Part shown: in pieces, positions 1 through 9,709 of the stretch
Position numbering within the stretch: the stretch's first letter is position 1
Layout of the letters: every line of letters starts with the position of its first letter
NCBI GenBank assembly: GCA_030538115.1
Contig: JAUNUP010000048.1
Location: 1 to 15,830, forward strand
Direction: 5' to 3'
DNA from: Dermatophilus congolensis
GTDB lineage: Bacteria > Actinomycetota > Actinomycetes > Actinomycetales > Dermatophilaceae
DNA: 15,830 bases
Position numbers and translations under genes: made by a program
The notes under the pieces: model-generated
The model's database searches: none
What the model saw: the letters and a program-made list of their open reading frames with translations, nothing else
Told to the model about the DNA's origin: nothing

Positions 1-5
1 GAGCT

Positions 6-1469
6 TCAGCGCCGACGCAGACCGATGCGATTGTCCGCACCCGGCTGCGAGCTGCTGCCCCGGACGAGGCCCTTGGTCGGTGTGCTCGCGGTGGACTTCG
101 CCGGAGCCGTGGCGACCTGGGTGAACAGTCGCGAGCTGGCACCCTCCGTGATCCTCAGCGAAAGGTTGCGCATCTCGACCTTGCGGTCCCAGGAGGGTGA
201 ACTGCCCGCCGTGTAGAGGCCGGTCTTCAGGTTGAGCGCAGCGTGCGAGTAGTTGTCGCCGGCGACGTAGATGGTGCCCGCCTTCGGGTAGAACTTCTCG
301 ATGTAGGGCTGCCCGTCGACCTTGACCGAGACCCAGCCCTCGCCAGGGCCGTCGAGGTACGTGGTGACCTCGAAGCGCCGCCACTCGTTCTCGGGGGCCG
401 GCAAGTAGGGCTGGTACCAACTGCCCTGGTAGGTGAGCTTGCCGGTCGTGTCGGGCACCGAGGCTCCGCCGCCGACCCGGTAGACGCCTCCCTGCACCGA
501 GATGGTCAGGGGCGGACCGGGCCACGTGCCGATGCGCGTGCGACCGTGCATCTGGAAGATCGTGTGCCATGTCGCGGCCGGAGGAGCCGCACCGGTGGCC
601 GGGTCGTTCAGCTGGTGCTTGATGTCGAAGGTCGACGTGACGGTGGCGTATCGCGAGGCGAGCAGCGCCCCCTCAGTGCTTGTTCCCCAGAACATCTCCG
701 AACGCGCATCTCCCCCGCGGGCGGCGAAGACCGACGTGCCCGTGCCGTTGACGATCACCGGTGCCACGCCCGCTCCGCCGCGGTCGGCGATACCGATGAG
801 CCGCCGCGCCGTCGGGAGCGTGAGCCCACCGGTGCCGCCGGTGCCGGGCGTTCCGTACGTGGGCGGAGTCGTCGGGGTCGGCTTCGGAGCCGCGGCCTCT
901 CCGATGCCGATGATCTCGATCGCGGACACGGCGGCGCCGCCGCGTGTGGAGGTGAAGGCGAGGTCGAGGCGGCTGTCGAGCACGGTCACGTCGAACGTAC
1001 GGTCGTAGGCGGTCGCGCGCCCCGCAGCCTTGTAGATGTCCACGCCGGTCAGAACCGGGCGTCCTTCGGCGCCGACGTCGAAGATCCGCTGCCCGGCGGC
1101 CTTGTAGTAGTTCTCGACCAGCAGGAGCCTGACCCGGTAGACGCCGTTGGGGACTGCGGCGGAGTACCCGCTCACCCCGAGCAAGCTCGACTGGTAGAGC
1201 ACGTCGTCGTCGGTGCCGGCGATCGGCGTGTTGGCGAGGTTGTCCCAGCGGTTGATCTTGCCGGAGAAGCCTGCGCGGTGATCCCACAAGCGGCCCTGGC
1301 TGTCTTTCACACCGACCCAGCGGGCGTTGGTGCGCACGGTGAACCCCGTGGCGCCGACGGGCGCTGCCGTTGCCGCCGGAGCTCCCGCGACCGCGAGCAG
1401 CCCGAGCGCGCTCAGCAACACCGAACCGACGCGAGCGCTCCTGGCAATGAACCTGTCCATGTTCTTCAT
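6..1469 (-). CDS. Secreted malectin-domain protein with polysaccharide-lyase-like C-terminal domain
   Basis: The protein has 487 residues from the ATG at 1469, which is preceded by an AAAGGA-type ribosome site; an upstream in-frame start at 1538 has no signal-peptide logic. Residues 1-36 form a Sec signal peptide (basic start, hydrophobic core, AxA-type cleavage near ATA/AP). Residues about 42-188 match a malectin carbohydrate-binding fold: FTVRTNA start, IAGTDDDVLYQS, GYSAAVPNGVYRVRL, GQRIFDV and AIEIIGIG. A Pro/Thr/Gly linker follows (190-216). Residues about 217-440 resemble the heparin-lyase-I-like / PL20-type jelly roll: RSEM near 256, IFQMHG at 304, GPPLTISVQGG and LKTGLY at 414. The last 45 residues are Ser/Thr/Ala-rich with a basic end (GLRRR). 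It probably acts outside the cell on a polysaccharide, perhaps the polymer made by the neighbouring glycosyltransferases. The substrate cannot be told, and the lyase-like domain could be binding-only. The domain calls are fairly firm; the activity is inferred. Confidence 0.78.
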   Translation of the reverse strand: MKNMDRFIARSARVGSVLLSALGLLAVAGAPAATAAPVGATGFTVRTNARWVGVKDSQGRLWDHRAGFSGKINRWDNLANTPIAGTDDDVLYQSSLLGVSGYSAAVPNGVYRVRLLLVENYYKAAGQRIFDVGAEGRPVLTGVDIYKAAGRATAYDRTFDVTVLDSRLDLAFTSTRGGAAVSAIEIIGIGEAAAPKPTPTTPPTYGTPGTGGTGGLTLPTARRLIGIADRGGAGVAPVIVNGTGTSVFAARGGDARSEMFWGTSTEGALLASRYATVTSTFDIKHQLNDPATGAAPPAATWHTIFQMHGRTRIGTWPGPPLTISVQGGVYRVGGGASVPDTTGKLTYQGSWYQPYLPAPENEWRRFEVTTYLDGPGEGWVSVKVDGQPYIEKFYPKAGTIYVAGDNYSHAALNLKTGLYTAGSSPSWDRKVEMRNLSLRITEGASSRLFTQVATAPAKSTASTPTKGLVRGSSSQPGADNRIGLRRR

Positions 1470-1700
1470 ACGAAGGAGTCCTTTCCCTCTGCCGGCGAAG
1501 GCCGGCGAATCATCCCTGATGTGTCTACCCGGCCGCATTGAGGACCGGGGTCTTGCCTATCGTTCGAATGCCCGCGACGCCTTCACGGGTTTCCTTGAAC
1601 CGGAGGCGAACCCACTATGATCGCCACTGTGCCGAGGTCGCGCGCCCGTGACCGGGCCTGGGCGGCCACCCAGACGGATGCGTGCCCTTGGAGGGCTGAG
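1470..1700. other. Divergent intergenic region between lyase-like gene and GT4 gene
   Basis: This 231-bp spacer separates two divergently read genes and must hold both promoters. It contains a tandem 10-mer (gccggcgaag then gccggcgaat at 1491-1510) and a candidate plus-strand promoter listed separately. No convincing minus-strand -35/-10 pair for the lyase-like gene was found by eye. No small gene with family resemblance was seen. Confidence 0.6.
1595..1621 (+). promoter_or_regulatory. Candidate promoter for the GT4 glycosyltransferase gene
   Basis: TTGAAC (1595-1600) and TATGAT (1616-1621) are separated by 15 bp, which is a little short of the ideal 17. TATGAT matches the vegetative -10 consensus at five of six positions. 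Transcription would start near 1628, leaving a leader of about 73 nt before the ATG at 1701. It was found by eye only. Confidence 0.35.
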
Positions 1701-2954
1701 ATGACAACCACCCCGCAGGGTCCCGGCGTCGCCTACCTCGTGAGCCGCTACCCCGCCCTCTCGCACACGTTCATCGAGCGCGAGGTCGAGGCGCTGCGGG
1801 CCGAAGGGGTCCGCGTCGAGACGTTCACCGTGCGCCCCGCTCCGAGCGAGACGCTGCTGACCGAGACGATGCGCTCCGAGAACGCCCGCACCAAGACCCT
1901 CATCGGAGCCGGAGCCCCGACCTGGGTGACCGCGCACCTCGACGCCATCCGCCGCAGCCCGTCGGCCTGGTTCGGCACCCTGTCCCGATCGCTGCGCACC
2001 GGGCCCCTGTCGCCCAAGTCCCGCCTGTGGCAGGTCTTCTACTTCGGCGAGGCCGGTGTTCTCGTGCACCACATGCGTCGCGCCGGACTGCGTCACGTGC
2101 ACGCACACTTCGTCAACGTCGCTTCCGACGTCGCCCGCCTCGCCGCCGACCTGGGCCGCCGCACCGACGGACCCGACGCCGGCTGGGGCTGGAGCTTCAC
2201 GATGCACGGCCCCACCGGCTTCGATGCCGTGCGCGAGGCCGACCTCGCGGCCAAGGGCCACGACGCCGACGGTGTCATGTGCATCTCGCACTACTGCCGG
2301 TCGCAGATGATGGCCGAGCTGCAACCCGAAGACTGGGACAAGCTCGAACTCGTACGCATGACGGTCGACGCCGACAGGTACCACCCTCCGGCGACTCCGC
2401 GGCAGCACGACGGGTCTGTCCGCATCCTCACGGTCGGTCGGCTCGTCCCCGAGAAGGGGCCGACCCTGCTGCTCGAAGCGCTGCGTATCGTCAAAGACCG
2501 GGGAGTCGACTTCGCCGCCTCGCTCGTAGGCTCGGGCCCCCTCGCCGACGAGCTCGAGACGCGCCGCCGCGAACTCGGTCTCGAAGACGTCGTCACCCTC
2601 ACCGGGCCGATCGGCCAGGACCGTCTGCCAGACATGTACCGGGAGGCCGACATCTTCGCGATGGCCTCGTTCCAGGAGGGCCTGCCGGTCGTCTACATGG
2701 AGGCGCTCGCCACTGAACTGCCGGTCGTCGCCACCGCAATCGCCGCGACGGGTGAACTGGTCGTCGACGACGTGACGGGCCGTCTCATCCCGCCGGGTGA
2801 CGCCGTTGCCCTGGCCGACGCTCTCGAAGACCTCGCACGCAACCCCGAGAAGCGGGCTCGCCTCGGCCGGGCCGGTCGAGAGGCGGTCGTCGCACAGTTC
2901 ACCCCTGCCACGGCGGGTCCGGCCGCCGCACGGTTCTTCGACCGCGGTCGGTGA
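1701..2954 (+). CDS. Glycosyltransferase family 4 (WcaL-like, surface polysaccharide)
   Basis: The gene encodes 417 residues of a GT-B fold, retaining GT4 glycosyltransferase that would move a sugar from a nucleotide donor to a lipid-linked acceptor at the cytoplasmic membrane. The ATG at 1701 is chosen because GGAGG sits about 7 nt upstream and because conserved sequence begins at once; an in-frame ATG at 1617 overlaps the candidate -10 box. The N-terminal YLVSRYPALSHTFIEREV (residues 12-29) is typical of WcaL-type enzymes of colanic acid/exopolysaccharide clusters. HAHFVN is at 134-139. The C-terminal Rossmann domain shows VGRLVPEKG (245-253) and the donor-binding E-x7-E motif (Glu326 and Glu334 in EGLPVVYME), followed by PVVAT. 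It is convergent with the WecG-family gene and divergent from the secreted lyase-like gene. The sugar and linkage cannot be predicted. The family call is firm; the role in an exopolysaccharide or wall glycan is inferred from the neighbours. Confidence 0.9.
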   Translation: MTTTPQGPGVAYLVSRYPALSHTFIEREVEALRAEGVRVETFTVRPAPSETLLTETMRSENARTKTLIGAGAPTWVTAHLDAIRRSPSAWFGTLSRSLRTGPLSPKSRLWQVFYFGEAGVLVHHMRRAGLRHVHAHFVNVASDVARLAADLGRRTDGPDAGWGWSFTMHGPTGFDAVREADLAAKGHDADGVMCISHYCRSQMMAELQPEDWDKLELVRMTVDADRYHPPATPRQHDGSVRILTVGRLVPEKGPTLLLEALRIVKDRGVDFAASLVGSGPLADELETRRRELGLEDVVTLTGPIGQDRLPDMYREADIFAMASFQEGLPVVYMEALATELPVVATAIAATGELVVDDVTGRLIPPGDAVALADALEDLARNPEKRARLGRAGREAVVAQFTPATAGPAAARFFDRGR

Positions 2955-3129
2955 CACGCGGTCGGGCACGATATGGGCAGGCATGGGGGTCGCACTCCTT
3001 GCGAATCTGTTGCCCTTCCGTGGGCTGCGCCTTTTCTTGACGTCTGAACCATCGGCGGTCGACCCGTCTTCATGAGTCGAGCGCCCAGGTTGGTCGTCAT
3101 ATTCGGCGGCTGGCGCCTGAGGTGAACGC
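2955..3129. other. Convergent intergenic spacer (GT4 / WecG-family)
   Basis: This 175-bp spacer lies between two genes that end towards each other. The only terminator-like element seen is a weak stem (gccc 3012-3015 with gggc 3022-3025) followed a few bases later by cttttctt, which could act on the plus strand. A 12-bp palindrome (2939-2950) overlaps the end of the GT4 gene. Neither is strong evidence. Confidence 0.4.
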
Positions 3130-4134
3130 CTACCGCTGGTCGGGGTTCCGCGACTCAGCGGCCGATGCCGACCGCTGCTCCTGTGTGCGGTGCGCCTCCC
3201 TGGAGGCCCTGCGGCGCTCGGTCGCGCGGTCGCGTACGCGGGGATGACGGCTCTCGACGGCGTCTGAACCGGCCGCGGCCTTCTGCTTGGCGGCCGCCTC
3301 GGCCGCGTGCCGGCGCTCATGCGTGATCTCGATAGCGCGAATCAAGCGCGTCGCGGCGACAGGTCCTTGCAGCAGATACCTCTTCGCCAACCGACGCGGC
3401 TCACGAGCCAAGCGGTACATCCACTCGAAACCCGACGAGCGCGCCCACTCCGGAGCCCGCTCCGTCTTTCCCGCGATGAAATCTGCCGAGGCACCGAAAG
3501 CCAGCAGTACCTTGCAGCCGGATTCGGCGCCGAATCGCTCGATCCACAATTCTTGACGGGGCTTACCGAATGCGACGCACAGCAAATCAACGCGTGCTTC
3601 GCGGACATCGCGGGCCAGGCCTCGCGCCCCCTCGAGACTGTCGACTTCCGAGCGGTCAGGCGCCCAGAAGTGCACGTCCGTGATGCCCGGCCGCTCCTGC
3701 TGGAGAAAGGAGCGCAGGTTCTCGTGGACCTCCGGCGTACCACCGAGAAAGCCCACGGTCGCGCCGACGGCTTCGGCCTCCGAAAGAAGCTTCGGTAACA
3801 GATCCGCACCCGTCACGCGCGGCCACTCCGCTCCCACTGCCAAACCTGCTCGCGCGGCGATCGGCGCCCCGTCGGCCAGCGACATCCACCGGATCCCAGT
3901 GCCCGAAGGATCGTCGGTGAGACTGTGCTTTCCGGGTGCGAAATGATGCAGATGGTCGACGTTCACCGAAAGTACCGCGAGTGCCGCGTCGTCGTCGTTC
4001 ACCAATCGATCACGTACACTTTCGACGACGTGCTCCTCGTCGAGCCGTTCAACGACGACACCGTCGCTCACCACGGCTCGGTAATACTCTCGAGCACTCT
4101 CGCTCAGTCTGCCGAGAAGATCACGCGCCACCAT
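3130..4134 (-). CDS. WecG/TagA/CpsF family glycosyltransferase
   Basis: The protein has 334 residues from the ATG at 4134. AGGGGG lies just upstream, very close; a GTG at 4131 or one at 4161 are possible alternatives. Family signatures run in order: LSVNVDHLHHF (55-65), LADGAPIAARAG (86-97), RVTGADLLP (106-114), GFLGGTPEV (128-136), the hallmark VAFGKPRQELWIERF (187-201) and GASADFIAGKTERAPEW (214-230). Members are inverting GT26 enzymes that add the second sugar to a polyprenyl-diphosphate-linked GlcNAc: TagA adds ManNAc for wall teichoic acid and WecG adds ManNAcA for enterobacterial common antigen. The region 267-334 is an extra tail very rich in Arg, Glu, Ala and Lys, and not part of the fold. 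It lies 90 bp downstream of the family 2 glycosyltransferase on the same strand, probably co-transcribed. Its likely acceptor is the product of a WecA-type enzyme, and a wecA gene lies 9 kb away. The family is firm; donor and polymer are unknown. Confidence 0.9.
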   Translation of the reverse strand: MVARDLLGRLSESAREYYRAVVSDGVVVERLDEEHVVESVRDRLVNDDDAALAVLSVNVDHLHHFAPGKHSLTDDPSGTGIRWMSLADGAPIAARAGLAVGAEWPRVTGADLLPKLLSEAEAVGATVGFLGGTPEVHENLRSFLQQERPGITDVHFWAPDRSEVDSLEGARGLARDVREARVDLLCVAFGKPRQELWIERFGAESGCKVLLAFGASADFIAGKTERAPEWARSSGFEWMYRLAREPRRLAKRYLLQGPVAATRLIRAIEITHERRHAAEAAAKQKAAAGSDAVESRHPRVRDRATERRRASREAHRTQEQRSASAAESRNPDQR

Positions 4135-4224
4135 TCCCCCTGGAATTTGCTTGCCCTGCACCGGAATTCAATGGTACGCGAGAGCCTCGCGGCGGCATGT
4201 CGACACCCCTAGGCACGCGCCCGC

Positions 4225-5202
4225 CTAGTTCGTGCCCGAAGAAGACTTGGCTTTGACCGCCTTGGCGGCCTCGGCGGCCTTGGACTGTTCCGCATTCGCG
4301 GCGCGCACCGCCTTGCGAATACTGCGCACCAGCATGTGTCCGGCGAATGCGGAATCGCGGATCTGCGTCGGCCGAAGGGTCCCCAATGCCACGCGCGCGA
4401 CATCTCTCACCGCGCCCTCGTTCGCGAACTTCTCGCCGAAATAGCGGGTGCCCGTGCGTCGCATCCGGGGCGAGAGCGTCGGATACTGCCGCCGCATATT
4501 CGTGTACATGTGCTGCAACCCGCCGATCACCTTTCGGTTGGACGTCGTGATCCGCGTGCGGTCGCCAGGATCCGCAAGGTAGAGCACGAGGTGCTCGGGC
4601 ACGATGCACACCTTGACGATGCGGCTCACGCGGGCGAAGAGATCCCAGTCCTGGCACGCAGGAAGCGACACGTTCACACTCCCGACCTCCAGCACAGCAG
4701 CGCGCCGGATGATTGCCGACGAGAAGCTGCCGAGTGGGTTGCTGCACTGCAGCACCTCGTAGGCATCGGCCGAAATGCTGGTTTCGAGATGCCTGAGGAA
4801 TTCTCCCTGCGGCCCCACGATGGTCAGCCACGTCGTGCAGAGGCCGTAGTCGTCTCCGAGCGACTCCAGCAATTCCAACTGACGCTGAAGTTTGGTCGGT
4901 AGCCACTGGTCATCGCTATCCAAGAACGCGACCCATTCACCCCGCGCATGGGCGATCCCCAGGGCGCGCGCGGCATTCGCTCCCTTGTTGTATTCGTGCT
5001 CCAGCAGAACGACACGATCGTCGTCGATGTCTCTCACGAGTTCGACGGTCCCGTCCTGCGAGGCGTCGTCGATGACGATGACCTCGATATCCCGAACAGT
5101 CTGGGCAAGCGCGGAATCGATCGATTTCATGATCGACGAGACGCGCTTGTAAGAGGGGATGATTACAGAGACGACTGGCGTGTTCTCGGAGGCGCCGGGC
5201 AT
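4225..5202 (-). CDS. Glycosyltransferase family 2 (GT-A fold)
   Basis: The protein has 325 residues from the ATG at 5202, where GTGAGG lies 6 nt upstream. The adjacent ATG at 5205 is equivalent, and a longer reading to 5343 adds 47 residues without family resemblance. The fold starts with VVSVIIPSYKR (10-20), then EVIVIDDASQDGT (40-52), NKGANAARALG (72-82) and the metal/donor-binding FLDSDD (93-98, a DxD-type motif), with the acceptor-side QDWDLF at 184-189 in place of the more common EDWDL. These are cytosolic or membrane-associated inverting enzymes that transfer a sugar from a nucleotide donor. The last 25 residues form a Lys/Ala-rich tail (SKAAEAAKAVKAK). It is the first gene of a two-gene unit with the WecG-family gene and follows the terminator of the ATP synthase operon. 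The family is certain; the sugar, acceptor and polymer are not known. Confidence 0.9.
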   Translation of the reverse strand: MPGASENTPVVSVIIPSYKRVSSIMKSIDSALAQTVRDIEVIVIDDASQDGTVELVRDIDDDRVVLLEHEYNKGANAARALGIAHARGEWVAFLDSDDQWLPTKLQRQLELLESLGDDYGLCTTWLTIVGPQGEFLRHLETSISADAYEVLQCSNPLGSFSSAIIRRAAVLEVGSVNVSLPACQDWDLFARVSRIVKVCIVPEHLVLYLADPGDRTRITTSNRKVIGGLQHMYTNMRRQYPTLSPRMRRTGTRYFGEKFANEGAVRDVARVALGTLRPTQIRDSAFAGHMLVRSIRKAVRAANAEQSKAAEAAKAVKAKSSSGTN

Positions 5203-5243
5203 CATGATCCTCACGTCGCAGCTTGCACCGGACCACGTGACGC

Positions 5244-5285
5244 TTCCGGCACCCCCTGTGCCCCGAGGCACCTGGCACCCCGGAA
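5244..5285 (-). promoter_or_regulatory. Nested stem-loop in the leader of the GT2 gene
   Basis: An outer stem (ttccgg 5244-5249 with ccggaa 5280-5285) encloses an inner perfect hairpin (gtgcc 5258-5262, loop ccga, ggcac 5267-5271). It lies about 42-83 nt before the start codon of the family 2 glycosyltransferase, inside the expected 5' untranslated region. There is no match to a riboswitch class that I recognise. It may be chance structure in a C-rich stretch. Confidence 0.3.
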
Positions 5286-5325
5286 ACTCCAACCTCTCCC
5301 GACCGGTCTGCGTTCTCAAGCTCTG

Positions 5326-5353
5326 GTGATATAGGGCCGACAATCAGAGTCAA
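5326..5353 (-). promoter_or_regulatory. Candidate promoter for GT2 / WecG-family unit
   Basis: On the minus strand TTGACT (5353-5348) is followed after 16 bp by TATCAC (5331-5326), with an overlapping TATATC. It stands in the most A/T-rich stretch of the window, between the atp terminator and the family 2 glycosyltransferase, where a promoter for that unit is required. Predicted transcription would give a leader of roughly 115 nt. The -10 match is only moderate. Confidence 0.35.
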
Positions 5354-5462
5354 AATATTGCTCGCCCTTGACCATGCGAAGACCTTGTCTTTACCGCTAC
5401 CTACCATTCACGCGTTTGCAGGCCCACCGCTCTTTGGCCGTTCATCGGCTGCGGACATACGG

Positions 5463-5500
5463 AAAAAGGGGCCCGGATCCTGTCGGATCCGGGCCCCTTT
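5463..5500 (-). terminator. Rho-independent terminator of the atp operon
   Basis: A perfect 16-bp stem (5465-5480 paired with 5485-5500), very G/C-rich, has a 4-nt loop (5481-5484). On the minus-strand transcript it is followed by a run of five U (the aaaaa at 5463-5467 of the plus strand). It begins 22 bp after the atpD stop codon, so the ATP synthase operon ends here. Confidence 0.93.
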
Positions 5501-5522
5501 CGCGAGGCTGAGTCGCTCGGCC

Positions 5523-7897
<2,375 letters not shown>

Positions 7898-7942
7898 AGG
7901 TTTCCGCCTCTCTGCAGGGTGAGAGATCGTGCGGGTGAGCCC

Positions 7943-7974
7943 CCGCCGCGAAGACCGCTAGGCCTTCGCGGCGG
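7943..7974 (-). repeat. Strong intercistronic hairpin between atpA and atpG
   Basis: A perfect 11-bp inverted repeat (ccgccgcgaag 7943-7953 with cttcgcggcgg 7964-7974) encloses a 10-nt loop in the 84-bp gap between atpA and atpG. No U run follows on the minus strand, so it does not look like a full terminator. It may act as an RNA-stability or attenuation element that sets alpha expression above gamma; that role is inference. Confidence 0.6.
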
Positions 7975-7981
7975 ACGGGGA

Positions 7982-9616
7982 TCAACCGCGAACGATCGTC
8001 TCCTGGTCGATGTCCTCGTCGCCGAGAGCCTCGGGCGTCTCCTCGACCGTGCCGCGCTTGATCGTGTCGAGCCCGAACTCGAAGCGCTTGTCGAACTCGG
8101 CCATCGCCTTCTCGAGCACGTCGGTCGTGCCGTCTTCGAGCTTGCCCGACTCGCGGATACCGGCCAGCACCTGCGGGTTCTGGCTACGCAAGAACTCGAG
8201 GAATTCGGCCTCGTAGCGGCGCACGTCGGCGACCTCGACCTTGTCGAGCCTGCCGGTAGTGCCGGCCCAGACGACCACGACCTGCTCCTCGACGGCCATC
8301 GGCGAAGACTGCGGTTGCTTGAGAACCTCGACGAGGCGGGCACCACGATCGAGCTGGGCACGCGAAGCGGCGTCGAGGTCGGAGGCGAACATCGCGAACG
8401 CCTCCATGGCGCGGAACTGTGCAAGGTCGACCTTCAGACGACCGGCGACCGACTTCATCGCCTTGATCTGCGCGGCACCACCGACTCGCGACACCGAGAC
8501 ACCCACGTCGATCGCAGGGCGCACGTTGGCGTTGAACAGGTCGGCCTGCAGGTAGATCTGGCCGTCGGTGATCGAGATGACGTTGGTCGGGATGTACGCC
8601 GAGACGTCACCCGCCTTGGTCTCGATGATCGGCAGACCGGTCATCGAACCCGCGCCGAGCTCGTCGGAGAGCTTCGCGCAGCGCTCGAGCAGGCGGCTGT
8701 GCAGGTAGAAGACGTCACCGGGGTAGGCCTCGCGGCCCGGCGGGCGGCGCAGCAGCAGCGACACGGCGCGGTAGGCCTCGGCCTGCTTGGTCAGGTCGTC
8801 GAAGACGATGAGGACGTGCTTGCCCTGGTACATCCAGTGCTGGCCGATGGCCGAACCGGTGTAGGGGGCGAGGTACTTGAAGCCCGCGGAGTCGGAGGCG
8901 GGAGCTGCGACGATCGTCGTGTACTCCAGGGCGCCAGCCTCTTCGAGCGTGCCGCGGACCGACGCGATGGTCGAGCCCTTCTGGCCGATGGCCACGTAGA
9001 TGCAGCGCACCTGCTTGGTCGGGTCGCCCGACTCCCAGTTAGCCCGCTGGTTGAGGATCGTGTCGACCGCAACCGTGGTCTTACCGGTCTGGCGGTCACC
9101 GATGATGAGCTGCCGCTGACCGCGACCGATCGGGATCATCGCGTCGACGGCCTTGATGCCGGTCTGCAGCGGCTCATGCACCGACTTACGCGACATGACG
9201 TTGGGTGCCTGGAGCTCGAGCTCGCGACGCCCCTCGTCCTTGATGTCGCCGAGGCCGTCGATCGGCTGGCCGAGCGGGTTGACGACGCGGCCGAGGAAGC
9301 CGTCGCCCACGGGCACCGACAGAACCTCGCCGGTGCGCGTGACCGGCTGGCCCTCCTCGATACCGGCGAAGTCACCGAGGATGACGACACCGATCTCGTG
9401 GCGGTCGAGGTTCAGCGCGATGCCCAGCGTGCCGTCCTCGAAGCGGAGCAGCTCGTTGGTCATGGCCGAGGGCAGACCCTCGACGTGAGCGATACCGTCA
9501 CCGGCATCGGTGACGCGGCCGACCTCTTCGCGCGAGGCCGCGTCGGGGTCGTAGGACTGGACGAACTGATCCAGGGCGTCCCGGATCTCCTCGGGCCGGA
9601 TCGTGAGCTCCGCCAT
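7982..9616 (-). CDS. atpA: F1Fo ATP synthase alpha subunit
   Basis: Alpha is the non-catalytic nucleotide-binding subunit of F1; three copies frame the catalytic sites. It has 544 residues from the ATG at 9616, which begins the conserved [11 protein letters not shown]; an in-frame start at 9637 lacks support. The Walker A loop GDRQTGKT is at 173-180, Walker B VLIVFDD at 268-274, and the arginine finger Arg377 lies in SVSRVGG. The protein is about 30 residues longer than the E. coli subunit (513 residues). The extra C-terminal stretch is acidic ([14 protein letters not shown]). C-terminal alpha extensions are known in mycobacteria, where they help suppress ATP hydrolysis; whether this shorter one does so is unknown. 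The gene is flanked on both sides by spacers of 84-93 bp with hairpins, unlike the tightly packed atpF-atpH and atpG-atpD pairs. Confidence 0.99.
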   Translation of the reverse strand: MAELTIRPEEIRDALDQFVQSYDPDAASREEVGRVTDAGDGIAHVEGLPSAMTNELLRFEDGTLGIALNLDRHEIGVVILGDFAGIEEGQPVTRTGEVLSVPVGDGFLGRVVNPLGQPIDGLGDIKDEGRRELELQAPNVMSRKSVHEPLQTGIKAVDAMIPIGRGQRQLIIGDRQTGKTTVAVDTILNQRANWESGDPTKQVRCIYVAIGQKGSTIASVRGTLEEAGALEYTTIVAAPASDSAGFKYLAPYTGSAIGQHWMYQGKHVLIVFDDLTKQAEAYRAVSLLLRRPPGREAYPGDVFYLHSRLLERCAKLSDELGAGSMTGLPIIETKAGDVSAYIPTNVISITDGQIYLQADLFNANVRPAIDVGVSVSRVGGAAQIKAMKSVAGRLKVDLAQFRAMEAFAMFASDLDAASRAQLDRGARLVEVLKQPQSSPMAVEEQVVVVWAGTTGRLDKVEVADVRRYEAEFLEFLRSQNPQVLAGIRESGKLEDGTTDVLEKAMAEFDKRFEFGLDTIKRGTVEETPEALGDEDIDQETIVRG

Positions 9617-9640
9617 CGTTAGGTCTCTTCTCCTCATCAG

Positions 9641-9688
9641 CGGCCGGGGTGCGGCCGGAACATGTCTGCAGTGCCGGAGCTATCCGGC
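9641..9688 (-). repeat. Two small hairpins between atpH and atpA
   Basis: The 93-bp gap carries two short stem-loops: gccgga/tccggc (9673-9678 with 9683-9688, loop gcta) and cggccg/cggccg (9641-9646 with 9652-9657). Each has a 6-bp stem. They could shape translation or decay of the alpha cistron, but stems of this size are not rare in GC-rich DNA. Confidence 0.35.
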
Positions 9689-9709
9689 GATGGGCTTGGC
9701 TCCAGCCCG

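Noticed and set aside
1491..1510. Tandem 10-mer gccggcgaag/gccggcgaat
   Set aside because: Only two imperfect copies of a GC-rich word, too little to call a repeat array or an operator.
243..1541. Plus-strand open frame of 432 codons opposite the malectin/lyase-like gene
   Set aside because: The minus-strand product has a signal peptide and two recognisable domains; this frame has none.
2939..2950. 12-bp palindrome at the end of the GT4 gene
   Set aside because: A single GC-rich palindrome inside coding sequence, with no second copy and no context suggesting an operator or attachment site.
1557..3320. Minus-strand open frame of 587 codons opposite the GT4 gene
   Set aside because: It overlaps the GT4 gene, the end of the WecG-family gene and the divergent promoter region. 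Its composition is low-complexity and it has no family resemblance.
5206..5522. Possible remnant of atpC between atpD and the GT2 gene
   Set aside because: All frames were read for epsilon-like sequence (N-terminal beta-sandwich followed by two helices). Nothing similar was found, and the strong terminator occupies the start of the region.
7943..7974. The atpA-atpG hairpin as a transcription terminator
   Set aside because: No U tract follows on the minus strand, and the essential atpG and atpD lie downstream in the same operon. It is kept as an intercistronic element instead.
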